A stretch of DNA of 64,000 bases from Solibacillus ferritrahens (GCF_037027585.1 NZ_JAXCLE010000013.1:39813-103812), one strand, 5' to 3'. Counted from the stretch's first letter, positions 34,905-42,984 are shown. A program made the numbers and translations. The notes: a model not told the origin generated them from the sequence alone.

Positions 34905-36269
34905 ATGGTTCATTTTAAAGAAATACAGCCAACAGATCATTTTGAAATAACGCTCCCTCACGCATTATCTACAAATGAACGTCAATTATTAACATTATTT
35001 TATCAGCCCCTAACAGGACCGGAGCCGATAAGTTTATTTTTAACGCTCTGGGCGGAAGCTGAAAATCATACGCCTCAGCAATATAATCATTATTATTTGA
35101 TGCATGTATTGTCCATGCCTTTAAAGAAGATTTTTGAAGCACGAATCGCATTGGAAGCGATTGGTTTAATGCGCACTTGGAGAAAGGATACTGCCAATGA
35201 ACGCTATTTTATATATGAATTAGTAAGACCACTCGATGCACCGAGCTTTTTTAAAGACCCGCTATTATCGATGTTCCTATTTAGTAAAATTGGTGAGGGA
35301 GCTTATCGGAAGTTACGACAGCGCTTTTTGACTCAGCCTAATAAAGAACAGTATGAAGAGGTCACACGTACATTTATGGATGTGTACCGTCCGATTAATC
35401 AAAATCTGCCTCAAGATGAATTGGAAACAATGACACCGAAGCAAATTGACTATCCTTTTTATTATGAGCAATTCGATTTTAAGCTACTGCAGGCTGGCTT
35501 ATCTGAGCAGTTAATACCGAGTGCAGCATTAACAGTGAAAGCACGGGAAACAATTGCAAAGCTTGCCTTTTTGTATCACCTCACGCCATTGCAAATGCAA
35601 AAAGTGGTAATACAAGCATTGGACGAGCAAAATAAACTAACGACCGAGCGTTTAAAACGTTGTGCAGCGGATTATTATAAATTGACCGTTTCTACAGAAG
35701 CTCCGGTCATGACAAAAGTATTTGATGCAAAAAATAATGATACTTTACACGCGGAAAACTTAACGAAGGAACAAGAACTTCTGCATTATTTGGAAACAAC
35801 GCCGCCTGTTCAAGTGTTGCGTGACATCAATAATGGGAAAGAACCAATTCCTTCCTCAATTCAACTTGCAGAAGATTTAGTTGTAAAGTATAGCATGCCT
35901 ATAGGAGTGGCTAATGTACTGCTCGAATATGTCATGTTATCGACAGATATGAAATTACCGAAAAGTTATGTAGAAAAAATCGCAGATCACTGGAATCGTA
36001 AGCAATTGAAGACGGCTAAAGAGGCGATGGATTTAGCTCGTGAAGAACGTGATAAATATACGAAATGGAAACAGGAAAGTTCAGTGGTCAAACAACCGGC
36101 CAATTCCCAAAAGAAGCCCTCGTACAATCGTAAAAGTGGACGAGATGAACAAGTTCCTGACTGGTTTTACAAGCGCAATGAGCAGCAACAGCCAGAAAAA
36201 GATAGTGCAGTGGATTTCGAGCAGGAGCGCTTAAAAATATTACAAAAGCTTGATAGGGCAGGTGAATAA
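34905..36269 (+). CDS. dnaB: Replication initiation and membrane attachment protein DnaB (Gram-positive type)
   Basis: 454 residues, similar in size to B. subtilis DnaB. This is the primosome protein, not the E. coli helicase. It has a winged-helix N-terminal half (TDHFEITLPHALSTNERQLL) and the C-terminal DnaB/DnaD domain (about 290-400, QLAEDLVVKYSMPIGVANVLLEYV). A basic linker leads to a VPDWFYKR stretch near the C-terminus. It works with DnaD and DnaI to load the replicative helicase at oriC. The next gene, dnaI, begins two bases after its stop. Confidence 0.92.
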   Translation: MVHFKEIQPTDHFEITLPHALSTNERQLLTLFYQPLTGPEPISLFLTLWAEAENHTPQQYNHYYLMHVLSMPLKKIFEARIALEAIGLMRTWRKDTANERYFIYELVRPLDAPSFFKDPLLSMFLFSKIGEGAYRKLRQRFLTQPNKEQYEEVTRTFMDVYRPINQNLPQDELETMTPKQIDYPFYYEQFDFKLLQAGLSEQLIPSAALTVKARETIAKLAFLYHLTPLQMQKVVIQALDEQNKLTTERLKRCAADYYKLTVSTEAPVMTKVFDAKNNDTLHAENLTKEQELLHYLETTPPVQVLRDINNGKEPIPSSIQLAEDLVVKYSMPIGVANVLLEYVMLSTDMKLPKSYVEKIADHWNRKQLKTAKEAMDLAREERDKYTKWKQESSVVKQPANSQKKPSYNRKSGRDEQVPDWFYKRNEQQQPEKDSAVDFEQERLKILQKLDRAGE

Positions 36270-36271
36270 CA

Positions 36272-37213
36272 ATAGAACCGATTAATAATCAATTAAATCA
36301 AATTAAGAAAAAAATGCCCTCTTTTGAAGAACGTTTTGAAGCGATGCGCAGAGAGACGATCGAACATCCGAAAGTTCAACAGTTTTTACGTGAACATGAA
36401 CAGCAAGTGACGAAAGAAATGGTTGAAATTAGTTTACCTAAATTATACGAATTTATTTCACAGTCAACGGGATGTTGCGGAAATGGTCATACAGGACAAT
36501 GTACAAATTTATTGCAAGGTTATCTTCCAAAACTATTTATAACGCATAATGTCATTGATATTACGTATGTTCCTTGTGAGCAAAAGCTTCGTGAAGATGA
36601 ACGACGTGATGTAGCCAATATGATTTCGAGCATGCATATGCCAAAAGATGTATTAAAGGCAACATTAAAAGATTTGGCAATCGACAATCATTCCCGACTT
36701 AGTATTGCAGAACAAGCAGCAGAATTTGTCGCGACTTATAAGCGAACGGGAGAATTACCGAAAAAAGGATTTTACTTGTACGGGAAATTCGGTGTAGGAA
36801 AATCCTTTGTACTTGGAGCGATTGCAAATGAGCTTGCAACACTAAAGGTAAGAACAGTTGTCGTATTTGTTCCTGAGTTTTTACGAGAAATGAAAAATGC
36901 GATTAGCGACAATACATTGAATGAAAAAATAGACTATGTTAAAAAGGCGCCTGTATTAATGTTGGATGATATCGGCGCAGAGACGATGTCGGCATGGACA
37001 CGTGATGAAATACTTGGGACGATTCTACATTACCGAATGAGTGAAGAATTACCGACATTTATTACATCGAACTTTGATTATAAAGGGCTGGAGCATCATT
37101 TAGCGCAATCACAACGTGGTGATATCGAAGTCGTAAAGGCTGCTCGTATTATGGAACGAATTAAAGCTGTGACAATTCCGGTTGCGATGGATGGAGTCAA
37201 TCGTCGAGAATAA
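36272..37213 (+). CDS. dnaI: Primosomal helicase loader DnaI with a likely AUA start
   Basis: The open frame extends upstream of the first ATG (36314) to ATA at 36272, reading I-EPINNQLNQIKKK. B. subtilis DnaI begins MEPI, so the ATA aligns with its initiator. GGTGA sits six bases before the ATA, and the ATG at 36314 has no ribosome site. The protein would be 313 residues. Its N-terminal zinc-binding region (STGCCGNGHTGQCTN) contacts the helicase; the AAA+ part has Walker A GKFGVGKSF and Walker B LMLDDIGAE. It loads DnaC helicase at the origin. Close spacing to dnaB (two bases) suggests reinitiation. ytxBC, next in B. subtilis, are absent. Confidence 0.88.
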   Translation: MEPINNQLNQIKKKMPSFEERFEAMRRETIEHPKVQQFLREHEQQVTKEMVEISLPKLYEFISQSTGCCGNGHTGQCTNLLQGYLPKLFITHNVIDITYVPCEQKLREDERRDVANMISSMHMPKDVLKATLKDLAIDNHSRLSIAEQAAEFVATYKRTGELPKKGFYLYGKFGVGKSFVLGAIANELATLKVRTVVVFVPEFLREMKNAISDNTLNEKIDYVKKAPVLMLDDIGAETMSAWTRDEILGTILHYRMSEELPTFITSNFDYKGLEHHLAQSQRGDIEVVKAARIMERIKAVTIPVAMDGVNRRE

Positions 37214-37243
37214 AAAATAAAAGAAAAATTTACTTTTTACCAG

Positions 37244-37272
37244 TTGCAATTGTTATAAATCGAGCGTATACT
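37244..37272 (+). promoter_or_regulatory. Promoter of the thrS leader
   Basis: TTGCAA (37244-37249), 17-bp spacer, TATACT (37267-37272). It predicts a start near 37279 and a leader of about 500 bases before thrS. Confidence 0.7.
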
Positions 37273-37278
37273 TTGTAC

Positions 37279-37535
37279 GTAATTAAACAAAAAATGCATT
37301 GAAAAGGACAACAAGTTTAACGAACTAGCTTTTAGAGAGGGAAGTCATGGCTGCAAGCTTCCTAGCACAGGCGTTTTACTTTACTACCTTCGAGCAGTGG
37401 CGGGGCCAATCCGTCAACGTTTCTCAGTACGTTAACTGACCGAGAGCTTCTTATTCGTATTGACGAAGAAGGAAGAAGGGTGGCACCACGAGCATACAGC
37501 ATCGTCCCTTTTATAGGGACGGTGCTTTTTATTTT
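37279..37535 (+). ncRNA. T-box riboswitch of thrS
   Basis: The canonical T-box sequence AGGGTGGCACCACG is at 37477-37490, followed by a terminator with stem GCATCGTCCC / GGGACGGTGC and a TTTTT tract (37498-37530). The upstream Stem I region fits a specifier triplet ACT (37383-37385) in the setting ACT-ACC, aligned by eye with the pheS leader. Uncharged tRNA-Thr would pair with the leader, form the antiterminator and switch on thrS. Confidence 0.92.
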
Positions 37536-37603
37536 GCCTTAATATGCAAATATTTTGACTGGTAAGAAATATTGGGAGCAAATTAATTTATAGCTATAGA
37601 TTA

Positions 37604-37709
37604 GTTGATTGTAGTGTAGGGCGGCGACTCCAGCGGGAAAAGCGTGACGCCTGAGACTACAGGCTCAGGCCACGCCCGCGGAAAGCGTCCGCCCGAAACG
37701 GAAATCAAC
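37604..37709. repeat. Palindromic intergenic repeat element, copy 1
   Basis: 106 bp bounded by GTTGATT and AATCAAC. It folds throughout as one imperfect hairpin: GGGCGG/CCGCCC, AGCGGG/CCCGCG, GCGTG/CACGC and CCTGAG/CTCAGG. It is much more GC-rich than its surroundings. A second copy with the same ends and cores (GCGGGAA..AGCGTGAC, CCCGCGGAAAGCGT, ACGGAAATCAAC) lies at 58958-59116. Both lie between a T-box terminator and its synthetase gene. It resembles dispersed non-coding repeats of Bacillaceae genomes. Confidence 0.8.
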
Positions 37710-37773
37710 GGATTAGGATGACGACACTTTGCTACTCTCGATTAAATGAAACCCTTATAAGGAGGACAACAAC

Positions 37774-39705
37774 ATGTCAGAAATGATCAAATTAACTTTC
37801 CCAGATGGCGCAGTAAAGGAATTTGCCAAAGGAACATCTACATTAGACGTTGCAGGCTCTATTAGCCCAGGTTTAAAAAAATCAACATTAGCCGGTAAAA
37901 TCAACGGCACACTTATCGATGCTAAAACAGGTCTTGAACAAGATGGTTCAATCGAAATTATTACTAACAAGTCGGATGAAGCGTTAGAAATCCTTCGTCA
38001 CTCAACTGCTCATTTAACAGCACAAGCAGTAAAACGTCTATACCCAGATGCTAAATTAGGTATTGGTCCAGTCATCGATTCAGGCTTCTACTATGATATT
38101 GATTCACCAACACCAATCACAGCTGAAGATTTACCAGCTATCGAAAAAGAAATGAAAAAAATCATTGCTGAAAATATTGAAATCGAGCGCAAAAATGTTT
38201 CTCGTGATGAAGCACAAAAAATTTACGAGGAAGTTGGCGACGAGTATAAATTAGAATTACTTGAAGCTATTCCAGCAGATGATCAAGTATCAATCTACTA
38301 CCAAGGCGATTTCTTTGACCTTTGCCGTGGTGTACACGTACCATCAACTGGGAAATTAAAGGAGTTTAAACTATTATCTTTAGCGGGTGCATACTGGCGC
38401 GGAAACTCGGATAATAAAATGCTACAACGTATTTATGGTACAGCATTCTTTACAAAAGATGAGTTGAAACATCACCTGCAAATGCTTGAAGAAGCAAAAG
38501 AGCGTGATCACCGTAAAATCGGTAAAGAATTAGATTTATTCATGACTTCTCAAACAGTAGGGCAAGGTCTACCATTATGGTTACCAAATGGTGCAACAAT
38601 CCGTCGTACAATTGAGCGTTACATCGTAGACAAAGAATTATCTTTAGGCTACAAACACGTTTATACACCAGTACTTGGTTCGAAAAAATTATATGAGACT
38701 TCAGGTCACTGGGAGCACTATCAAGATGGTATGTTCCCTCCGATGGAAATGGATAACGAAACATTAGTGTTACGTCCAATGAACTGCCCTCACCATATGA
38801 TGGTATTCAAAAACGGTCTGCACTCTTACCGTCACTTGCCAATCCGTATTGCAGAACTTGGGACAATGCACCGTTACGAAATGTCAGGTGCGGTATCTGG
38901 TTTACAACGTGTACGCGGGATGACTTTAAACGATGCGCACATTTTCGTTCGTCCAGATCAAATTAAAGCGGAATTCAAAAAGGTAGTTGAATTAATCCTT
39001 GAAGTTTATAAAGACTTCGAATTAAAAGATTTCTCATTCCGTCTTTCTTACCGTGATCCGAACAACACAGAGAAGTATTTTGATGACGATCAAATGTGGG
39101 AAACTGCACAGGCAATGTTAAAAGAGGCGATGGATGAGCTAGGTTATGATTACTTCATCGCAGAAGATGAAGCAGCATTCTATGGTCCAAAATTAGATGT
39201 TCAAGTAAAAACTGCTATCGGTAAAGAAGAGACATTATCGACTGCTCAGCTTGACTTCTTATTACCACAACGTTTTGATCTTTCTTACATCGGTGAAGAT
39301 GGTCAACCACAACGCCCAGTAGTTATACACCGTGGTGTTGTATCGACAATGGAACGCTTTGTAGCATTCTTAATTGAAGAGTACAAAGGGGCATTCCCAA
39401 CTTGGTTAGCACCAGTTCAGGCAACTATTATTCCTGTATCAAACAGCGTTCATTATGACTACGCTCGTGAAGTTCAGGAAAAATTAGCAGCTGCTGGCGT
39501 ACGTGTTGAAATGGATGATCGAGAAGAGAAATTAGGCTACAAAATCCGTGAATCTCAAATGAAGAAGATCCCTTATATGCTCGTACTTGGAGATAAGGAA
39601 GTAGAAGATAATGCAGTAAATATTCGTTGCTACGGTTCGAAGGATTCAGAAACAATCAGCTTTGAGCAATTCTTGGCAGACATTACTGAAGAAATAAAAA
39701 AGTAA
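37774..39705 (+). CDS. thrS: Threonyl-tRNA synthetase
   Basis: 643 residues. The TGS domain (about 1-64) is followed by the editing domain with HSTAHLTAQAVKRLYP, the class II core (about 240-540) with MNCPHHMM and motif 2 RYEMSGAVSGLQRVRG, and the anticodon-binding domain (about 545-643). It charges tRNA-Thr and clears mischarged serine. AAGGAGG precedes the ATG. Expression is set by the T-box leader upstream. A long hairpin terminator ends the transcript. Confidence 0.97.
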   Translation: MSEMIKLTFPDGAVKEFAKGTSTLDVAGSISPGLKKSTLAGKINGTLIDAKTGLEQDGSIEIITNKSDEALEILRHSTAHLTAQAVKRLYPDAKLGIGPVIDSGFYYDIDSPTPITAEDLPAIEKEMKKIIAENIEIERKNVSRDEAQKIYEEVGDEYKLELLEAIPADDQVSIYYQGDFFDLCRGVHVPSTGKLKEFKLLSLAGAYWRGNSDNKMLQRIYGTAFFTKDELKHHLQMLEEAKERDHRKIGKELDLFMTSQTVGQGLPLWLPNGATIRRTIERYIVDKELSLGYKHVYTPVLGSKKLYETSGHWEHYQDGMFPPMEMDNETLVLRPMNCPHHMMVFKNGLHSYRHLPIRIAELGTMHRYEMSGAVSGLQRVRGMTLNDAHIFVRPDQIKAEFKKVVELILEVYKDFELKDFSFRLSYRDPNNTEKYFDDDQMWETAQAMLKEAMDELGYDYFIAEDEAAFYGPKLDVQVKTAIGKEETLSTAQLDFLLPQRFDLSYIGEDGQPQRPVVIHRGVVSTMERFVAFLIEEYKGAFPTWLAPVQATIIPVSNSVHYDYAREVQEKLAAAGVRVEMDDREEKLGYKIRESQMKKIPYMLVLGDKEVEDNAVNIRCYGSKDSETISFEQFLADITEEIKK

Positions 39706-39744
39706 TATAGCAACGGGGAGCTTGGAACAAAAGCTGTCTCCATA

Positions 39745-39792
39745 ATAAAAGCAGTTCAAATTTTGTAAAAAATTTGAACTGCTTTATTTTTG
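39745..39792 (+). terminator. Terminator of thrS
   Basis: A perfect 17-bp stem (39748-39764 with 39769-39785), then ATTTTTG. Confidence 0.93.
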
Positions 39793-39870
39793 TGCCTAGA
39801 GATTATCATATGATAGAATCTTGATACTTGGAGACGACCTTGTGAATCAGCATTTAAGTTTGCGCGGAAA

Positions 39871-39978
39871 TCAGCAAGTAAGTTTCCGCTCGAGCACTTC
39901 CTGGATCTGACGTGCTAATAATGGATCGGGTCTTTCAACTTTTACCTCAAATTGCAATTCTTTTTGATGTCTAAACAT
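39871..39978 (-). pseudogene. N-terminal remnant of a manganese catalase gene
   Basis: On the minus strand a 35-codon ORF starts at the ATG at 39978, with GGAGG a few bases upstream. It reads MFRHQKELQFEVKVERPD, then PLLARQIQEVL, closely resembling the start of manganese-containing catalases (MF-H-KELQ...PDP-A--LQE-LGG). Homology stops after QEVL, where the family continues GG-GEM; the frame ends in TGA 18 bases later. The breakpoint runs into GCGGAAA...TTTCCGC repeat-like DNA. The rest of the gene, about 240 codons, is missing. The AT-rich stretch on either side holds nothing else recognisable. Confidence 0.7.
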
Positions 39979-40106
39979 TTTATAGATTCCTCCTATCGGT
40001 AAATTTTGAATCTATAACTAGATACCACGGAAAAAGAAAATAAAACATTGAAAATTTAAAAAAATTATAAACTTAAAAGATTATATTATAAAGCATATTA
40101 AAATGC

Positions 40107-40135
40107 TTGACGTTATTTTTAAAGCATGCTAAGAT
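40107..40135 (+). promoter_or_regulatory. Promoter of infC-rpmI-rplT
   Basis: TTGACG (40107-40112), 17-bp spacer, TAAGAT (40130-40135), predicting a start near 40142, just before the L20 leader. Confidence 0.78.
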
Positions 40136-40141
40136 TGTTTA

Positions 40142-40304
40142 AGTTATGAATACAAAAGTTTGCAAGTAGAGGCTGCCCGCTTCTCACCTGATTAAGTGCT
40201 TTTATAAGTTACGAGCAGGTATTAGACACGTTGAATTGTTTTGCGCAGGACTGCGTATGCACATATAGCGGGCGGACATCTCAAATGTCCGTCCTTTTTG
40301 TTTG
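40142..40304 (+). ncRNA. Ribosomal protein L20 leader
   Basis: A structured leader ends in a strong terminator: GGGCGGACAT (40270-40279) with ATGTCCGTCC (40285-40294), then TTTTTGTTTG. The position ahead of infC-rpmI-rplT and the conserved GTTTGCAAGTAGAGGCTGCC start fit the L20 leader family, in which excess L20 binds the RNA and causes premature termination. Confidence 0.8.
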
Positions 40305-40411
40305 AATAAAACGAAAAGTACATATGGACATAACGCAGAGGTGTACCGTTCGACCGGGTTATACTTTACACCAACTCATGTATTCCGACAAACATTTGGA
40401 GGTGGATTAAT

Positions 40412-40927
40412 ATTAGCAAAGACATGTATGTAAACGAAGGCATTCGCGCACGCGAACTTCGTCTAATCGACCACAACGGTGATCAACTAGGTCTAAAAAC
40501 GCGTACAGAAGCGATGGAGATTGCTGCTCGTGCTAACTTGGATCTTGTCCTTGTAGCCCCTCAAGCCAAGCCACCAGTCGCTCGTGTTATGGACTATGGT
40601 AAATTTAAGTTTGATCAGCAAAAGAAAGACCGTGAAATTCGTAAAAATTCTAAAGTAATCGTTATGAAAGAGGTTCGCTTGAGCCCAACGATCGATGAAC
40701 ATGATTTTCAAACGAAATTACGTAACGCGATTAAGTTCCTTGAAAAAGGTGACAAAGTTAAAGCATCAATTCGCTTTAAAGGTCGTGCAATTACACACAA
40801 AGAAATCGGTCAACGTGTGTTAGATCGCTTTGCTGAAGCGTGTGCTGAAGTATCTACGGTTGAACAAAAACCGAAGATGGAAGGCCGAAGCATGTTCTTA
40901 GTTCTTCAACCAAAGAATGAGAAATAA
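40412..40927 (+). CDS. infC: Translation initiation factor IF-3 with AUU start
   Basis: The frame is extended four codons upstream of the ATG at 40424 to ATT at 40412, giving (M)SKDMYVNEGIRARELRL. This matches the known ISKD-type start of Bacillus IF-3, and GGAGGTGG lies at the right distance from ATT. The 171-residue protein has the NR-REVRLI-like N-terminal domain (IRARELRLIDHNGDQLG) and C-terminal domain (KEVRLSPTIDEHDFQTKLRNA). IF-3 keeps 30S subunits free and rejects non-AUG starts, so its AUU codon permits self-limitation. rpmI and rplT follow in the same operon. Confidence 0.94.
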   Translation: MSKDMYVNEGIRARELRLIDHNGDQLGLKTRTEAMEIAARANLDLVLVAPQAKPPVARVMDYGKFKFDQQKKDREIRKNSKVIVMKEVRLSPTIDEHDFQTKLRNAIKFLEKGDKVKASIRFKGRAITHKEIGQRVLDRFAEACAEVSTVEQKPKMEGRSMFLVLQPKNEK

Positions 40928-40962
40928 TACTGATGTATAAACAAGTTTAGGAGGAAATCGAC

Positions 40963-41163
40963 ATGCCAAAAATGAAAACTCACCGTGGAGCTGCGAAACG
41001 TTTCAAAAAAACAGGTACTGGTAAATTAAAATTTGACCGTGCTTATGGCTCTCACTTATTCGCTAACAAATCAACTAAAGCAAAACGTCACTTACGTAAA
41101 GCGAAAGTTGCATCTTCAGGCGATTTCAAACGTATCCGTACATTATTAACTTACATGAAGTAA
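40963..41163 (+). CDS. rpmI: Ribosomal protein bL35
   Basis: 66 residues, very basic, beginning MPKMKTHRGAAKRFKKTGTG, the invariant L35 start. It is part of the large ribosomal subunit. TAGGAGG precedes the ATG. The gene lies 35 bases after infC and 76 before rplT in the conserved operon. Confidence 0.97.
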   Translation: MPKMKTHRGAAKRFKKTGTGKLKFDRAYGSHLFANKSTKAKRHLRKAKVASSGDFKRIRTLLTYMK

Positions 41164-41239
41164 TCTTTGACCGTTTTAAAGATTATTAAAAAAACAAAAA
41201 AACAACTACATTCGAAAGAATTAGCAGGAGGTAATTACT

Positions 41240-41599
41240 ATGCCACGCGTTAAAGGCGGAACAGTAACACGCGCTCGTCGCAAAAAAGTTTTAAAATTAG
41301 CTAAAGGTTACTACGGTTCAAAACATACATTATACAAAGTAGCTAACCAAGCAGTAATGAAATCAGGTCAATATGCATACCGTGACCGTCGTCAAAAGAA
41401 ACGTAATTTCCGTAAATTATGGATCACTCGTATCAACGCAGCTGCTCGCATGAACGGTTTATCTTACTCTCGTTTAATGCACGGCTTAAAAGTAGCAGGT
41501 ATCGAAGTTAACCGTAAAATGTTAGCTGACTTAGCTGTAACTGATAGCGCAGCATTCACTCAATTAGCTGACGAAGCTAAAAAAGCAGTCGCTAAATAA
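41240..41599 (+). CDS. rplT: Ribosomal protein bL20
   Basis: 119 residues. MPRVKGGTVTRARRKKVLKL is followed by the helical RNA-binding stretch and SYSRLMHGLKVAGIEVNRKML, the C-terminal domain that also recognises the operon leader. It is essential for 50S assembly and is the repressor of this operon through the L20 leader. AGGAGG lies nine bases before the ATG. Confidence 0.97.
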   Translation: MPRVKGGTVTRARRKKVLKLAKGYYGSKHTLYKVANQAVMKSGQYAYRDRRQKKRNFRKLWITRINAAARMNGLSYSRLMHGLKVAGIEVNRKMLADLAVTDSAAFTQLADEAKKAVAK

Positions 41600-41620
41600 T
41601 TAGCAATTACTTTTATAATT

Positions 41621-41658
41621 AGACTGGTAGGGAATTTTCCTTATCAGTCTTTTTTCAA
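41621..41658 (+). terminator. Terminator after rplT
   Basis: AGACTG...GGGAA pairs with TTCC...CAGTCT, followed by TTTTTTC. It may be leaky, because ysdA begins 20 bases later. Confidence 0.75.
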
Positions 41659-41677
41659 ATTGAGGAGGAATATGTTG

Positions 41678-41944
41678 ATGGCATTGGCAGCACTTTCATA
41701 TTTAGTAGTCGTTTCACTCATTTTGTGCATCTATATGTATATTGATAAAGAACGTGCAAAAAAACAGGAGTGGCGCATTTCAGAAAAAACATTGCTGACG
41801 CTTGGATTATTAGGTGGAGCATGCGGTGGTGTGTTAGGAATGTATTTATTCCGGCACAAAACAAAGCACAATAAATTCGCATTCGGATTTCCATTAATGG
41901 CTGCAGTACATATTTTTCTATTAGTACAGTTATATAGTATTTAA
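41678..41944 (+). CDS. ysdA: DUF1294 membrane protein YsdA
   Basis: The start is taken as the ATG at 41678 (MALAALSYLVVVS), nine bases after GAGGAGG. TTG at 41675 is an equally spaced alternative, and the ATG at 41672 is too close. The 88-residue protein has about three membrane helices and the DUF1294 hallmark ISEKTLLTLGLLGGACGGVLGMYLFRHKTKH. Function unknown; the family follows rplT in B. subtilis (ysdA) as here. Confidence 0.85.
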   Translation: MALAALSYLVVVSLILCIYMYIDKERAKKQEWRISEKTLLTLGLLGGACGGVLGMYLFRHKTKHNKFAFGFPLMAAVHIFLLVQLYSI

Positions 41945-42023
41945 TTAAACGCATTAAGGAAGTGTTTTCCTTAGTGTGTTTTTTGTTATGGGGCATTTAT
42001 TGTTTCTACTTTTTGAGGAAATT

Positions 42024-42200
42024 TGGCGAATATCTGGATGATAGGAGCGATTATATAAAAATTTTGGCTATTATACGTTGAATTGACGAATATCTTCTAG
42101 TGAGTGACGATTATCGGGTGAGCAGTGACGATTAAATTTGTGATACTGACGATTAAGTGGACAATATTGACGATTATCCTTTATAAAGCGGCTAATATAC
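42024..42200. repeat. Nine-unit, 21-bp phased repeat array
   Basis: A TGACGATTATC-like core recurs with its C at 42027, 42048, 42068, 42087, 42108, 42129, 42150, 42171 and 42192, so spacings are 21, 20, 19, 21, 21, 21, 21, 21. The ten bases between cores are not conserved. Cores vary as TGGCGAATATC, TGACGAATATC, TGACGATTATC and TGACGATTAA. In-frame stops rule out a repeat peptide. The remainder of the 355-bp gap between ysdA and the next ORF shows no other feature. Confidence 0.85.
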
Positions 42201-42299
42201 TTCACGGCTTTAATCCTTATTCCTACAAAAGCGGTTTGTATTGTAAATAGTTGTAATTTATAATGTATTCAGAAGGCTTATTATAAGGAGGAATTTTTC

Positions 42300-42389
42300 A
42301 TGACAGTTGCCACACAATTAAAGCTTTGGAATCAACTAAGAGAATGGAAGTCCCGTGTATTTACAATTATATTAGTTGGTGAAAAATAA
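42300..42389 (+). CDS. 29-residue ORF coupled to the AhpD-like gene
   Basis: AAGGAGG, then an ATG at 42300 encodes MTVATQLKLWNQL, REWKSRVFTIILVGEK and a TAA at 42387-42389. The stop overlaps the next gene's ATG (TAATG). The strong ribosome site belongs to this ORF, whereas the following gene has only GGTGA. It may be a leader peptide for translational coupling, a small basic amphipathic peptide, or the remnant of a longer gene. I do not recognise it. Confidence 0.55.
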   Translation: MTVATQLKLWNQLREWKSRVFTIILVGEK

Positions 42390-42979
42390 TGAGCAAATAC
42401 AATGAACAGTTGTCGCATTTACAAAAGCCTAATGAAAAGGAAATTCCGAATGATTTACAGAAAATTTTCGACGACCATGTAGAAAAGCAATTGGAGCAAA
42501 ATGGTTTCGTAAATAATTTATTTAAAGTGCTTCCATTAAATGCTGCGCAATATAAAGGATTTTTAGATTTCAAATATACCTTGTTTAATGAAGAAACATG
42601 CTATTTATCAACAGCAGATAAAGAAATGATTGGACTTGTTGTGTCTTCAACCAATAATTGCAGTTACTGCTTAACAACACATAGTGATATATTGCGTGGG
42701 CTGACGAAAAATCCAGGGTGGGTAGACCAGCTTTCATATAATTATCGTTCTGCAAAACTGACAGATAAGCAGCGCGCATTATGTGATTATGCATATCGTG
42801 CGACGCGTTATCCCAATGAAATTACTACAAAAGAAGTAGATTTATTGCGTGAAGCTGGTTTTAATGACCATGAAGTTTTAGAAGCGGCATTTGCAGTAGG
42901 CTTCTTCAACTACACAAATAGATGGGTAAGTACAATAGGCGCGATTGCCAACGAAGGACATTACGGACATAACCGGTAA
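42389..42979 (+). CDS. AhpD-like peroxidase-related protein (CMD family)
   Basis: 196 residues of the carboxymuconolactone decarboxylase/AhpD fold. The redox CxxC is in SSTNNCSYCLTTHSD, followed by the family helix DKQRALCDYAYRATRYPNEIT. This arrangement fits the uncharacterised peroxidase-related group, in which the cysteine pair reduces peroxides or partner thiols in the cytoplasm. The physiological partner is unknown, and no AhpC lies nearby. Its start overlaps the stop of the 29-codon ORF. A strong terminator follows. Confidence 0.83.
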   Translation: MSKYNEQLSHLQKPNEKEIPNDLQKIFDDHVEKQLEQNGFVNNLFKVLPLNAAQYKGFLDFKYTLFNEETCYLSTADKEMIGLVVSSTNNCSYCLTTHSDILRGLTKNPGWVDQLSYNYRSAKLTDKQRALCDYAYRATRYPNEITTKEVDLLREAGFNDHEVLEAAFAVGFFNYTNRWVSTIGAIANEGHYGHNR

Positions 42980-42984
42980 ATAAG

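Noticed and set aside
36314..37213. dnaI starting at the first ATG
   Set aside because: There is no ribosome site before it, and the conserved EPI N-terminus lies upstream in the same frame.
42024..42200. CRISPR array
   Set aside because: Units are 21 bp with an 11-bp degenerate core and 10-bp spacers, far shorter than CRISPR repeats, and no cas genes are present.
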